From CAZSDU01 sp963662525 (GTDB lineage: Bacteria; Bacteroidota; Bacteroidia; Bacteroidales; FEN-979), in NCBI GenBank assembly GCA_963662525.1, contig OY759717.1:2480001-2544000 (forward strand): a stretch of DNA of 64,000 nucleotides. The letters are read 5' to 3'. Positions within the stretch are counted from its first letter, which is position 1, and each line of letters opens with the position of its first letter. This document shows positions 7,779 to 16,150 of the stretch, in pieces. Below the pieces are notes generated by a model that searched no databases, was not told where the DNA came from, and saw only the letters and a list, made by a program, of their open reading frames with translations. The translations under genes were made by a program, and so were the position numbers.

Positions 7779-9248
7779 ATGATCTCCCGGCAATTCTTTA
7801 AGTCTTCCGTTATTTACGCTACAGTGGGAGCATTGCCCTATGCTTCGGGTTTTCTGCTTATCCCCTGGTTTACCGCTTATCTTACACCGGCTCAATTCGG
7901 GATCAATGCCTTGTACATCAGTATGATGTACCTGATCCAGATTTTCGCTTCCTATGGGCAGGATATGTCGATCAGCGTGCAGTACTTCGATTATAAGGAT
8001 AATGCACAGAAACTGAAAGAATACCTGGGAACTGTTTTCATCGGCCTGGGAATCATGGGAGCCACTACTTTCCTGTTCTTTTTCTTCGGCGGCATTTCCT
8101 TGTTCAACCTGGTCTTTAAAAGCGCCGATTTTATTGATGTTATTCCTTTCGGACTTTTCACCATCCTTACCGCCATCATGAACAGTTCCGTGAAAACATA
8201 TTCCACTTTGCTGATCACCCAGCAAAGACCTGAACGCTTCTTCTGGATTAATATCATCACTTTCCTGCTTACCATCGGATGTTCACTCACCTTGCTGTAT
8301 TTATTTCCTTTTACCTTGTACGGTCCTATCCTGGGGAGAATGATACCGGCCATCATCTCCGCGTCCATCGCCCTGGCCCTGATGGGAAAACAATACGGCC
8401 TTGCCTGGAATCCCGGCCTGGTCAGAAAAATTGTCAGATACAGTTCACCCCTCATGGCTTATGCCCTCCTCACCTGGGTGGTAACCTATATCGACCGTTT
8501 TCTGATCCTTAGGTTCCTCAGGGATCCGGCCCTGGTCGGTATTTTTGATTTCGCCGTAAAACTGGTGATCGGCCTCGATCTGGTAATGACCGGCCTGGTG
8601 AATACTGTTAATCCCAAAATTTATAATATCTGGAAAGATCAGGGTCTTCGCGAAAGCAATACCGAAATCAACCGCTATTATAATGGTCTGACGGCTTTTT
8701 TCCTGCTGGTAATCCCCTTGTTTGTGCTCCTGGCCCCCCTGCTGATCCCCCTGGTCGTCCATAAAGCGATTTACTATCAGGCTTTTGCTTTTATTGCCAT
8801 ACTGGCTTCAGGATATGCTACCCGGGTTTGGTTTTACATGTTCCTGGCCCCCCTGATGTTTTTTAAACGAACAGCAGCCTTGCCCGGAATCTTTGTCGTC
8901 AGTGCAGTTTTCGAAATTGTCGTGGCAATTATACTGATCAACTATTTTGGACTGATCGGGGCGGTATGGACCAACTTTATGGTCAAACCCGTCCAGGCCT
9001 TACTGATGTACCTGGAATGCAGGAAAGTGTATACCTTTAAAGTCAATGCCTGGAAGATATTTTATACTCCGGTTATTTTTATTATGATTGTCCTGGTTTC
9101 GGAAACCCTTTCACCGCCTGCCCTGAAATTATATGTGGAGAGCGGACAATTCCTGATCGCGGTCATCCTCGTGTATTTCGCTTATCGCAAAGAACTCATA
9201 CCCCTGCTGATCAGGTTTTTTCCCTGGCTTTCATTATCGAAACATTAA
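7779..9248 (+). CDS. Polysaccharide flippase, MOP superfamily (Wzx-like)
   Basis: The 489 residues contain about 12-14 hydrophobic helices spread along the length, with the opening 'VIYATVGALPYASGFLLIPW' and the 'DRFLILRFL' segment after helix 7 that are typical of Wzx/oligosaccharide transporters. It would flip a lipid-linked oligosaccharide to the periplasm. It ends the operon with the LegB-like dehydratase and GT4, which together look like a small glycan-assembly unit separate from the cluster at 37-64 kb. Its last 38 bases overlap the 3' end of the convergent brkB-like gene. Confidence 0.88.
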   Translation: MISRQFFKSSVIYATVGALPYASGFLLIPWFTAYLTPAQFGINALYISMMYLIQIFASYGQDMSISVQYFDYKDNAQKLKEYLGTVFIGLGIMGATTFLFFFFGGISLFNLVFKSADFIDVIPFGLFTILTAIMNSSVKTYSTLLITQQRPERFFWINIITFLLTIGCSLTLLYLFPFTLYGPILGRMIPAIISASIALALMGKQYGLAWNPGLVRKIVRYSSPLMAYALLTWVVTYIDRFLILRFLRDPALVGIFDFAVKLVIGLDLVMTGLVNTVNPKIYNIWKDQGLRESNTEINRYYNGLTAFFLLVIPLFVLLAPLLIPLVVHKAIYYQAFAFIAILASGYATRVWFYMFLAPLMFFKRTAALPGIFVVSAVFEIVVAIILINYFGLIGAVWTNFMVKPVQALLMYLECRKVYTFKVNAWKIFYTPVIFIMIVLVSETLSPPALKLYVESGQFLIAVILVYFAYRKELIPLLIRFFPWLSLSKH

Positions 9249-10146
9249 GTTCAAAGCCGATCAGCAAACTGATGGCATTGATATAAATCCACATCAGCAT
9301 GATCATCAGGGTTCCCAGGGAACCGTATAAGGCATTGTAGCTGCCAAAATTATCCACGTAAAAGTTAAACCCCAGCGTCGTGATCACGATGAGGAGGGTG
9401 GCCAGCATGGAGCCTGCGGAAATAAGCCGGAAGCGGGTATGTCTGGCCGGAGCCAGGGAATACAGAAAAGAAATAGCGAAAAGCAGAAGTGCCAGGATGA
9501 TCAGCCAGCGGAGGAACTCCAAAAATATAATATAAAAAGCGCTATCTTCAATGAAACTAGGTAATATAAGGTTTAGAATTTCAGAGCCGAAAGTGATCAG
9601 ACCAATGGAAAGGATGAGCAGGGTGGAAATAATGATCACGATGAGTATGGAGATCAGATATTGCCTGACGGTCGACCTGGTTTCAAAAACATGGGCAGAA
9701 TTGTTAAAGGCTTCGATCAGGCTGTTCACCCCGTTGGTGGAAAAATACAGGGTCAGGATCAGGTTGAAGATCAGCAGACTGCTGCGGGGCCTGGTAATAA
9801 TGTCGATGATGGTTTCTTTTACTGTCTCATAGGCCGAGCGCGGCAGAAATTCACTGATCAGGTCAAGCAGCGACTGCTGAAAATTGTCGATCGGAATGAA
9901 AGGAATGATGTTGAAGAGGAAGATGAGAAAAGGGAAAATTGCCAGGAAGAGCGAAAAAGAAATGGCTGCTGCCCGGAGTGTGATATACCCCTTTGAGATA
10001 CCGGTGAAAAAGAACAGCGTTACATCATACAAAGGTTTTCCATCGAAACCTGGCAACACGATCTTCTTGGAAACCATGATTGTCCAGGCAACCGGCCCCC
10101 ACAACATCACCCTCTCAAAAAACGCTGTACCCTTTTTAAATGTCAT
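9211..10146 (-). CDS. YihY/BrkB-family inner-membrane protein
   Basis: The 311 residues have about six membrane helices and the family features: an N-terminal amphipathic segment, 'TLRAAAISFSLFLAIFPFLIFL' as first helix, the P-R-x-S region near residue 110-120 and 'YGSLGTLMIMLMWIYINAISLLIGFELN' as last helices. The family was once annotated as ribonuclease BN; the true role is unclear (possible transporter). It follows nadC by 10 bases and is probably the last gene of the DUF4783-nadC-brkB operon. Confidence 0.88.
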   Translation of the reverse strand: MTFKKGTAFFERVMLWGPVAWTIMVSKKIVLPGFDGKPLYDVTLFFFTGISKGYITLRAAAISFSLFLAIFPFLIFLFNIIPFIPIDNFQQSLLDLISEFLPRSAYETVKETIIDIITRPRSSLLIFNLILTLYFSTNGVNSLIEAFNNSAHVFETRSTVRQYLISILIVIIISTLLILSIGLITFGSEILNLILPSFIEDSAFYIIFLEFLRWLIILALLLFAISFLYSLAPARHTRFRLISAGSMLATLLIVITTLGFNFYVDNFGSYNALYGSLGTLMIMLMWIYINAISLLIGFELNVSIMKAREKT

Positions 10147-10156
10147 CTTTCATCCT

Positions 10157-10990
10157 TTATCCCGCCTTCAGACTCATATCCAGACTTCGGATCTGGTGTG
10201 TCAGCGCTCCCATCGATATAAAGTCTACACCGGTTTCGGCATAAGCCCTGACGCTTTCCAGGCTGATGCCGCCGGAAGCTTCGGTTTCAAATTTCCCGGC
10301 GATGAGGTTAACCGCTTTTCCCAGTTCACTGATCCTGAAGTTGTCGAGCATAATGCGATCCACCCCGCCATGATCAAGCACCTGCTGTAATTCCGGAAAA
10401 TTCCTCACCTCAATTTCGATCTTCAGCTGTTTGCCGGTTGTCAGCAGGTAATGGTGAACAGCTTCAATGGCAGGCACGATGCCGCCAGCAAAATCCACAT
10501 GATTATCTTTGATCATGATCATGTCGTAAAGGCCCATGCGGTGATTTTGTCCGCCACCGGTCAGAACTGCATATTTTTCCAGTTCCCGGAGCAAGGGCGT
10601 GGTTTTACGGGTGTCGAGTATCTTGGTTTTCAATCCCTGAAGCCGATCGACCACCTGTCTGGTTGCCGTGGCAATTCCACTGAGCCGCTGCAGGAAATTC
10701 AACACCAGGCGTTCAGCACCGAGAATGGAATGATCGCTTCCCATCACTTCTAATGCGATATCTCCCTTTTTGACCGGGGCGCCATCCTGCATGAAAATAT
10801 CAAGTCGCAGCAGGGGATCAACTTTATGAAATATTTTTTCTGCCAGTACAATCCCGCAGAGTATGCCTTCTTCCTTGATAAGCAGCCTTGCTTTTCCCCG
10901 GGTTCCTGATGGGATGGTCGCAAGAGAAGTATGGTCGCCATCACCGAGATCTTCAGCCAGGGCGTACTCAATGATCTGGTCGGTTGTCAT
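10157..10990 (-). CDS. nadC: Nicotinate-nucleotide diphosphorylase (carboxylating)
   Basis: This quinolinate phosphoribosyltransferase converts quinolinate and PRPP to nicotinate mononucleotide in de novo NAD synthesis. The 277 residues have the full length and all signatures: 'DTRKTTPLLR', 'GGGQNHRMGLYD', 'MIKDNH', 'EIEVRN' and the C-terminal 'ASGGISLESVRAYAETGVDFISMG'. NadA and NadB are not in this window. The gene lies 21 bases downstream of the DUF4783 gene and 10 upstream of the brkB-like gene. Confidence 0.95.
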   Translation of the reverse strand: MTTDQIIEYALAEDLGDGDHTSLATIPSGTRGKARLLIKEEGILCGIVLAEKIFHKVDPLLRLDIFMQDGAPVKKGDIALEVMGSDHSILGAERLVLNFLQRLSGIATATRQVVDRLQGLKTKILDTRKTTPLLRELEKYAVLTGGGQNHRMGLYDMIMIKDNHVDFAGGIVPAIEAVHHYLLTTGKQLKIEIEVRNFPELQQVLDHGGVDRIMLDNFRISELGKAVNLIAGKFETEASGGISLESVRAYAETGVDFISMGALTHQIRSLDMSLKAG

Positions 10991-11011
10991 AGAAATGCAC
11001 AGGCCCCAAGC

Positions 11012-11455
11012 CTAGTTTTTTTCCTGTATCTGAAGCTGCTGCAAGAGGCTTTGTCCGTTGACAGGCTTGATTAAAAAATATACACGATAGATGACCTGAC
11101 CTGTCTGCAATTCGCCGATGGAATAGCGGGATCCGTCGTTGGAAGAACCTTCCTTGCTTATTTTGAAGCTCTTAACCGGGTACTTGAGAAAGAAATCCCT
11201 GAGGATCTGACCGGCCTGGGCACGACTGTAAGTATCGTCATATCCCGGTACACTCAGGTCGACCATGGTATTAAAGTACTTGGCAACTTCCGCGGCATTC
11301 CCGCCCTGAATGGCAACCGTCACCAGTTTGGCCGTCTCCTCCGGACCGGCAAAAACGACAGAGGATGTCAGGAGGATCATAAAAAACAGTGCAATGGTGC
11401 CATGGTGCCATGGTGAAAAAATAACGGGAGCGAAGCAACATTTATCCTGTATCAT
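11012..11455 (-). CDS. DUF4783 family exported protein
   Basis: A small secreted protein of unknown function restricted to Bacteroidota. The mature part (AGPEETAKLVTVAIQGGN...) has the NTF2-like look of the family: 'AAEVAKYFNTMVDLSVPG', 'QILRDFFLKYPVKSFKI' and a C-terminal 'YRVYFLIKP'. The start is the ATG at 11455: the longer frame begins inside the -7 promoter element, and the later Met at 11380 would leave an 11-residue leader with no basic region. The resulting signal peptide is unusual because its N-region is encoded partly by CCATGGTG-type octamer repeats (11392-11416). First gene of an operon with nadC. Confidence 0.8.
   Translation of the reverse strand: MIQDKCCFAPVIFSPWHHGTIALFFMILLTSSVVFAGPEETAKLVTVAIQGGNAAEVAKYFNTMVDLSVPGYDDTYSRAQAGQILRDFFLKYPVKSFKISKEGSSNDGSRYSIGELQTGQVIYRVYFLIKPVNGQSLLQQLQIQEKN
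11392..11416. repeat. CCATGGTG octamer array, inside the DUF4783 signal-peptide region
   Basis: About three units of the 8-bp repeat CCATGGTG (first one partial). The same unit forms a longer array after batA at 16067-16112. Confidence 0.85.
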
Positions 11456-11471
11456 AAACAAAGCATTTACA

Positions 11472-11479
11472 CAAAAGTA
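11472..11479 (-). promoter_or_regulatory. -7 promoter element for the DUF4783-nadC operon
   Basis: On the minus strand TACTTTTG matches TAnnTTTG, 16 bases before the ATG at 11455. It rules out the longer start at 11482. Confidence 0.65.
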
Positions 11480-11519
11480 CAAAATTTCTGATTAAAGTTC
11501 CGATCTTTGGGGTCAAGTT

Positions 11520-11993
11520 ATGAAGATAAGGTTGTTGGTAATCGGTAAAACAGAAGAAGAATACCTGAGACAAGGAATCAGTGAGTATGCCGGCAGGGTG
11601 AAACGCTATGTCCCTTTTGAGATACTGGAAATCCCCTCACCCAGGAATATTTCCTCCCTCTCTCTGGCTGAACAGAAATCAAAGGAGGCAGAACTGATAG
11701 AGAAACAGATCAGGATAGGTGACCTTGTCGTATTGCTTGACGAACACGGACAGGAGCTGACGTCCACTGCTTTTTCAAAATTCCTGAACCAGCGTTTCCT
11801 TTCTGGCGCACGCAGCATGAGCTTTATCATTGGTGGTCCTTTCGGATTCGATGAATCGCTTCACAAAAGGGCCGATTTTATACTTTCTTTATCAAAAATG
11901 ACGTTTTCTCATCAGATGATCCGTCTTTTTTTTACCGAACAGCTTTACCGGGCCCTTACCATCCTAAGGGGGGAATCGTATCATCATGACTGA
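11520..11993 (+). CDS. rlmH: 23S rRNA (pseudouridine1915-N3)-methyltransferase
   Basis: RlmH is a SPOUT-class enzyme that methylates pseudouridine 1915 in helix 69 of 23S rRNA on the assembled 70S ribosome. The 157 residues match family length. Signatures are the start 'MKIRLLVIGKTEEEYL', 'YAGRVKRYVPFEILEI', the SAM-binding knot 'SFIIGGPFGFDE' (about residues 100-112) and the C-terminal 'QMIRLFFTEQLYRALTILRGESYHHD' region, in which the closing YHHD is near-universal (YHH/YHK). It is transcribed divergently from the DUF4783 operon. Confidence 0.95.
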   Translation: MKIRLLVIGKTEEEYLRQGISEYAGRVKRYVPFEILEIPSPRNISSLSLAEQKSKEAELIEKQIRIGDLVVLLDEHGQELTSTAFSKFLNQRFLSGARSMSFIIGGPFGFDESLHKRADFILSLSKMTFSHQMIRLFFTEQLYRALTILRGESYHHD

Positions 11994-12083
11994 AAACCCT
12001 ATCGTTATTGCATTTAACAGTTTTTTAACGAAATGGTTAACAAATATTAACATGATTACTTGATCTGTGTTTTTTCATTTATA

Positions 12084-12091
12084 TAAATTTG
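12084..12091 (+). promoter_or_regulatory. -7 promoter element for the moxR-bat operon
   Basis: TAAATTTG matches TAnnTTTG. A TTG at 12060-12062, 21 bases upstream, could be the -33 element. The ATG follows at 12113. Confidence 0.65.
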
Positions 12092-12112
12092 CACCCTTAA
12101 AATTCCAATTTT

Positions 12113-13105
12113 ATGGTTGAAACTGACATCAAAGAATTAAACGAACGGATTCAGAAGGAAAGCGCGTTTGTTGATATGGTCACCATGGAAATGCATAAAG
12201 TGATCATCGGACAGAAGCATATGATTGAAAGGCTGCTCATCGGGTTGCTGGCCGATGGTCATATCCTGCTGGAAGGAGTTCCCGGACTGGCCAAGACCCT
12301 GGCCATAAAGTCTCTGGCGGGTATTATCGAGGCGAAATTCAGCCGCATCCAGTTTACCCCCGACCTGCTTCCCGCCGACCTCGTGGGGACGCAGATCTAC
12401 AGCCAGAAGAAAGAGGAATTCAAGGTCAGGAAAGGTCCCATCTTTGCCAACTTTGTCCTGGCCGACGAAATCAACCGCAGCCCGGCGAAAGTTCAAAGCG
12501 CCTTGCTGGAAGCCATGCAGGAACGGCAGGTGACCATCGGAGATGAAACCTTCATGCTCCCGGAGCCTTTTCTGGTGCTGGCTACCGAAAATCCCATTGA
12601 ACAGGAGGGAACCTATCCGCTCCCGGAAGCACAGGTCGATCGTTTTATGCTGAAAGTCGTCATCGGATATCCGGATAAGAAAGAGGAAAAACTGATCATC
12701 CGTCAGAATATTTCCAACGAAAAAGTTCACACTTCAGCCATCATAAAACCCGAAGACATCCTCCGTGCCAGGGCTGTTACCCGGGAAGTGTACCTGGATG
12801 AGAAGATCGAAAACTATATCACCGATATCGTTTTTGCATCGCGTTTTCCGGCCGATTATAAGTTAAAGAAATTCGAAGGACTGATCTCTTACGGAGCTTC
12901 GCCCCGTGCCAGCATTTACCTGGCCCTGGCTGCCAAAGCTTATGCTTTTATCAAACGCCGGGGATATGTGATACCGGAAGACATCCGGGCGGTGGCCCAC
13001 GACGTGCTGCGTCACCGCATAGGTCTTACCTACGAAGCCGAAGCCGAAAACATTACCACCGAAGATATCATCAACGAAATTTTAAATACGGTAGAAGTAC
13101 CTTAG
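12113..13105 (+). CDS. moxR: MoxR-family AAA+ ATPase of the bat operon
   Basis: The 330 residues carry Walker A GVPGLAKT (55-62), Walker B 'VLADEINRSPAKVQSALLEAMQERQ' (acidic pair in ADEIN), sensor 1 'LATENPIEQEGTYPLPEAQVDRF' and the C-terminal lid domain. MoxR ATPases work as chaperone-like partners of von Willebrand A (VWA) domain proteins. This one heads the classic moxR-DUF58-batABCDE order of Bacteroidota, which was linked to aerotolerance in Bacteroides fragilis. It has its own promoter. A large palindrome separates it from the DUF58 gene. Confidence 0.93.
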   Translation: MVETDIKELNERIQKESAFVDMVTMEMHKVIIGQKHMIERLLIGLLADGHILLEGVPGLAKTLAIKSLAGIIEAKFSRIQFTPDLLPADLVGTQIYSQKKEEFKVRKGPIFANFVLADEINRSPAKVQSALLEAMQERQVTIGDETFMLPEPFLVLATENPIEQEGTYPLPEAQVDRFMLKVVIGYPDKKEEKLIIRQNISNEKVHTSAIIKPEDILRARAVTREVYLDEKIENYITDIVFASRFPADYKLKKFEGLISYGASPRASIYLALAAKAYAFIKRRGYVIPEDIRAVAHDVLRHRIGLTYEAEAENITTEDIINEILNTVEVP

Positions 13106-13176
13106 TACCCACCCCCTTAACCCCCCGGCCCCCTTTCCCCCTCCCTGCATGCAGGGAGGGGGCCAGGGGGTGGGTA
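13105..13176. repeat. Large GC-rich palindrome between moxR and the DUF58 gene
   Basis: An inner perfect 26-bp palindrome (13137-13162; CCCCCTCCCTGCA and its complement) sits inside 12-bp perfect outer arms, TACCCACCCCCT at 13106-13117 and its complement at 13165-13176. The spacer between outer and inner left arms is C-rich. It starts on the moxR stop codon and ends 10 bases before the next ATG. It lacks a U-tract, so it looks more like a dispersed palindromic repeat than a terminator. Confidence 0.85.
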
Positions 13177-13186
13177 ACAGAAGAAT

Positions 13187-14062
13187 ATGGAATCCGCCGA
13201 ACTCTTTAAAAAAGTCAGGAAGATCGAGATCAAAACCCGGGGACTGAGCAATCAGATCTTCTCGGGGCAATACCACTCCGTCTTTAAAGGAAGAGGAATG
13301 GCCTTTTCGGAGGTCCGCGAATACCAGACCGGCGATGATATCCGCAGCATCGACTGGAATGTAACAGCAAGGTTCAACCATCCGTATGTCAAGGTTTTTG
13401 ATGAAGAACGGGAACTCACGGTCATGCTGCTGATCGATGTGAGCGGATCCAACCAGTTTGGCACCCGTAAATCCCTGAAACAGGACGTGATCACTGAAAT
13501 CGCGGCAGTACTTGCCTTCAGCGCCATTCAAAACAACGATAAAGTCGGGGTGATCTTTTTCAGCAAAAAAATCGAAAAGTTCATCCCGCCTAAAAAAGGA
13601 AGTTCACATATTCTTCGCATCATCCGTGAACTCATCGATTTCAGACCACAGGAAAAAGGGACTAACATTGCTGAAGCCTTGCGCTATTTTACCAATGTTA
13701 TAAAAAAGCGCTGTACGGCATTTCTGCTTACCGACTTCCTTGATCAGGGCTTTGCCGATGCCATCCGGATTGCCAATAAAAAGCATGATCTGATTGCAGT
13801 ACACGTCTCTGATGAACGCGAAAAAGAATTGCCCGATGTGGGATTGATGCGCATCCGCCATGCCGAAACAGGGGAACTACGCTGGGTGGACAGTTCGGAT
13901 ATCCTGACCCGTACACAATATAATACATGGGTAAATAATCATGAGGTTTTTCTGAACGATACTTTTATCCGATCCGGCGTAGATGTGGCCCGTGTCCGGA
14001 CCGACGAGGACTATATTAAACCACTGATGAACCTTTTTAAGAAACGGGGTAGTAGAAAATGA
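13187..14062 (+). CDS. DUF58 domain-containing protein of the bat operon
   Basis: The 291 residues show the DUF58 signature 'FSEVREYQTGDDIRSIDWNVTARFN' (about 44-68) followed by a VWA-like fold with the metal-binding 'LIDVSGS' motif and 'LTDFLDQ'. DUF58 proteins are substrates or partners of MoxR ATPases; the biochemical role is unknown. There is no signal peptide, so it is cytoplasmic. The stop overlaps the next start by four bases (ATGA), showing translational coupling. Confidence 0.92.
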   Translation: MESAELFKKVRKIEIKTRGLSNQIFSGQYHSVFKGRGMAFSEVREYQTGDDIRSIDWNVTARFNHPYVKVFDEERELTVMLLIDVSGSNQFGTRKSLKQDVITEIAAVLAFSAIQNNDKVGVIFFSKKIEKFIPPKKGSSHILRIIRELIDFRPQEKGTNIAEALRYFTNVIKKRCTAFLLTDFLDQGFADAIRIANKKHDLIAVHVSDEREKELPDVGLMRIRHAETGELRWVDSSDILTRTQYNTWVNNHEVFLNDTFIRSGVDVARVRTDEDYIKPLMNLFKKRGSRK

Positions 14063-15069
14063 GAGCCGGTTTGCGATTTACGATTTACGATTTGCGATTT
14101 AGGATATTTCGCTCTATCGCTGTTCCGCTGTCTCTTTTATTGGCCCTTTCCGGCTATTCCCAGCAGACCTCAGTTACGGCCAGGCTGGATACCTCAGCGA
14201 TGTTGATTGGCGATCATGTTGGCCTGACCATCAGTTTTACCGGACCGGCCAATGCACAGGTCCTCTGGCCAATGATACCCGATACCATTCTTGGCCATAT
14301 CCAGATCATCGGTCGCGGTAAGATTGATACCAGCATTGCAGGCAACCAGCAAACCATGAAGCAATTCCTGAACCTCACCTGCTTCGACTCGGGATTCTAT
14401 ACCATCCCTCAGATCCCGGTCAAATACCGCATTCCCCCGGATACCTCATTCCTCATTACTCATTCCTCATTACTCACACTGATGGTTCACACCATTAAAG
14501 TCGATACCACCCAGGCCATCAAACCCATCAAGGGACCCTTGAAAGTACCTATCACCTTCCGGGAAATGCTGCCCTGGATATTACTCGCCCTGGCAGTGAT
14601 CCTCCTGTTCACCGGTTTGCTGTGGTACCTGAAAAAAAGGAGAAAGAATGAACCGGTGTTCCAGATACGCCCGAAAATTAAACTGCCCCCGCACGAAACA
14701 GCCCTGCAGGAACTGGAAAAGCTGAAACAGAAGAAACTATGGCAGAACGGAAGGGTCAAAGACTACCATACCGAACTGACCGATATTATTCGCATCTATA
14801 TCGAAGATCGCTTCCGGGTTCCGGCCATGGAACAGACCAGCGCCGAGATCCTTCATTCCCTGATGGATAATCCGGAACTCCTTCGCCCCGCATGGGATAA
14901 ACTGGGTTCTGTTCTGATGCTTGCCGATATGGTCAAATTCGCCAAAGCACAACCCCTTCAAACCGATAACGACGGAAGTATGGAAACCGCCATCAGCTTT
15001 GTGAAGGAAACAGGAACACCATCAATTAAAAATGAGGAATTAGGAATTAAAAATGAAATCGTAAATTGA
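14059..15069 (+). CDS. Bat-operon membrane protein with BatD-like N-terminal domain
   Basis: The 336 residues have an N-terminal hydrophobic signal (about 22-36), a periplasmic beta-sandwich 'SVTARLDTSAMLIGDHVGLTISF' like the start of BatD, one membrane helix (about 172-192) and a cytoplasmic domain of 100-plus residues rich in charged helices. This is the position always filled between DUF58 and batA in Bacteroidota. Three short repeats intrude into the coding sequence: a TTACGAT-type heptamer array in the first 15 codons (14071-14105), a doubled CATTCCTCATTACT unit (14446-14476) and a GGAATTA-type array at the C-terminus (15024-15066). Function unknown, probably assembly of the VWA complex. 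Confidence 0.88.
   Translation: MRAGLRFTIYDLRFRIFRSIAVPLSLLLALSGYSQQTSVTARLDTSAMLIGDHVGLTISFTGPANAQVLWPMIPDTILGHIQIIGRGKIDTSIAGNQQTMKQFLNLTCFDSGFYTIPQIPVKYRIPPDTSFLITHSSLLTLMVHTIKVDTTQAIKPIKGPLKVPITFREMLPWILLALAVILLFTGLLWYLKKRRKNEPVFQIRPKIKLPPHETALQELEKLKQKKLWQNGRVKDYHTELTDIIRIYIEDRFRVPAMEQTSAEILHSLMDNPELLRPAWDKLGSVLMLADMVKFAKAQPLQTDNDGSMETAISFVKETGTPSIKNEELGIKNEIVN
14071..14105. repeat. Heptamer array (TTRCGAT type) inside the start of a bat gene
   Basis: Five consecutive 7-bp units of the form TTGCGAT/TTACGAT/TTAGGAT. Because 7 is not a multiple of 3 the array encodes a seven-residue pattern (LRFTIYD). It is the reverse complement of the TAAATCG units at 16113-16147. Confidence 0.85.
14446..14476. 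repeat. Duplicated 14-bp unit in coding sequence
   Basis: CATTCCTCATTACT occurs twice in a row, encoding the low-complexity 'SFLITHSSLLT' segment of the bat-operon membrane protein. Confidence 0.8.
15024..15066. repeat. GGAATTA-type heptamers in the 3' end of a bat gene
   Basis: Units AATTAAAAATGA and GGAATTA alternate and encode the repeated C-terminal 'IKNEELGIKNE', ending with a TAAATTG word. Confidence 0.75.
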
Positions 15070-15070
15070 A

Positions 15071-16066
15071 ATGTTTCACGGCTTAAGTTTCGGCAATCCG
15101 GGTTTTCTCTTCCTGCTGGTCATCATACCGGGGCTCATCTATTGGTATTTTATCCGGGCTAAAAAGAACCATGCCGATATACTGGTTCCCGACACCAGAG
15201 GCTTTGAAGGCAACAGCCGGAGCTTAAAATTATATGCCTACCATTCCTTATATGTATTCAGGTTGTTGGCCATTACCCTGCTGATCCTTGCCCTTGCCCG
15301 TCCCCAGACCAGTCTCAGCCGCCAGGATATCAGCGTGGAAGGCATTGACCTGGTAATCGCCCTCGACGTCAGTGGTTCCATGCTGGCCATGGATTTTAAA
15401 CCCGACCGCCTGGAAGCCTCCAAGGAAGTTGCCATGGAATTTATCGATGGAAGACCCAACGATCGCATCGGGCTCGTAATTTTCAGCGGGGAAACTTTTA
15501 CCCAATGTCCCCTGACTTCTGATCACGCCGTACTTAAAAACTTATTCCGGGATATTAAAAGTGGCATGATCGATGACGGCACTGCCCTGGGCGACGGACT
15601 GGCCACGGCCGTAAACCGTTTGCGTAACAGCAAAGCCATCAGTAAAGTCATCATCCTGCTTACCGACGGGGTGAATAATATGGGTTCCCTCGACCCCCGG
15701 TCAGCTGCTGAAATTGCCAAGCTATACGGCATCAGGATATATACCATCGGAGTCGGGACCATGGGACAAGCCCCCTATCCCGTGCAAACACCCTTCGGTA
15801 TGCAAACCCAGATGATGGAAGTGAAAATCGATGAGCCTTTATTACAGGAGATCGCCCGCATGACCGACGGGAAATATTTCAGGGCTACAAACAATGCCAA
15901 ACTCCGGGCTATCTACCAGGAAATCGATAAAATGGAGAAATCCAAGATAGATGTCACCGAATTCCGGAAAAAGAAAGAAGAATATCTGCCCCTGGTTCTC
16001 CTGGCCTTTGCTTTTCTCGGAATCGAAATGTTATTGAGATATGTTTACCTTAAAAATATTCCTTAA
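15071..16066 (+). CDS. batA: Aerotolerance protein BatA, VWA domain
   Basis: The 331 residues have a membrane helix near the N-terminus (about 9-26), a second at about 55-74, a VWA domain with the MIDAS motif 'DVSGSML' (about 99-105) and 'TDGVNNMG', and a final membrane helix. BatA and BatB are inner-membrane VWA proteins thought to form a complex with MoxR and the TPR proteins. The start ATG lies one base after the previous stop. Immediately after its stop begins a CCATGGTG octamer array. Confidence 0.93.
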   Translation: MFHGLSFGNPGFLFLLVIIPGLIYWYFIRAKKNHADILVPDTRGFEGNSRSLKLYAYHSLYVFRLLAITLLILALARPQTSLSRQDISVEGIDLVIALDVSGSMLAMDFKPDRLEASKEVAMEFIDGRPNDRIGLVIFSGETFTQCPLTSDHAVLKNLFRDIKSGMIDDGTALGDGLATAVNRLRNSKAISKVIILLTDGVNNMGSLDPRSAAEIAKLYGIRIYTIGVGTMGQAPYPVQTPFGMQTQMMEVKIDEPLLQEIARMTDGKYFRATNNAKLRAIYQEIDKMEKSKIDVTEFRKKKEEYLPLVLLAFAFLGIEMLLRYVYLKNIP

Positions 16067-16147
16067 ATGGTGCCATGGTGCCATGGTGCCATGGTGCCAT
16101 GGTGCCATGGTGAAATCGTAAATTGTAAACCGTAAATCCTAAATCGA
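16067..16147. repeat. CCATGGTG octamer array followed by TAAATCG heptamers (batA-batB junction)
   Basis: Five full CCATGGTG units and one partial (16067-16112) begin at the base after the batA stop. They are followed by about five TAAATCG-type 7-bp units up to 16147, three bases before the batB start codon. Each octamer contains the palindrome CCATGG. Confidence 0.9.
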
Positions 16148-16150
16148 ACA

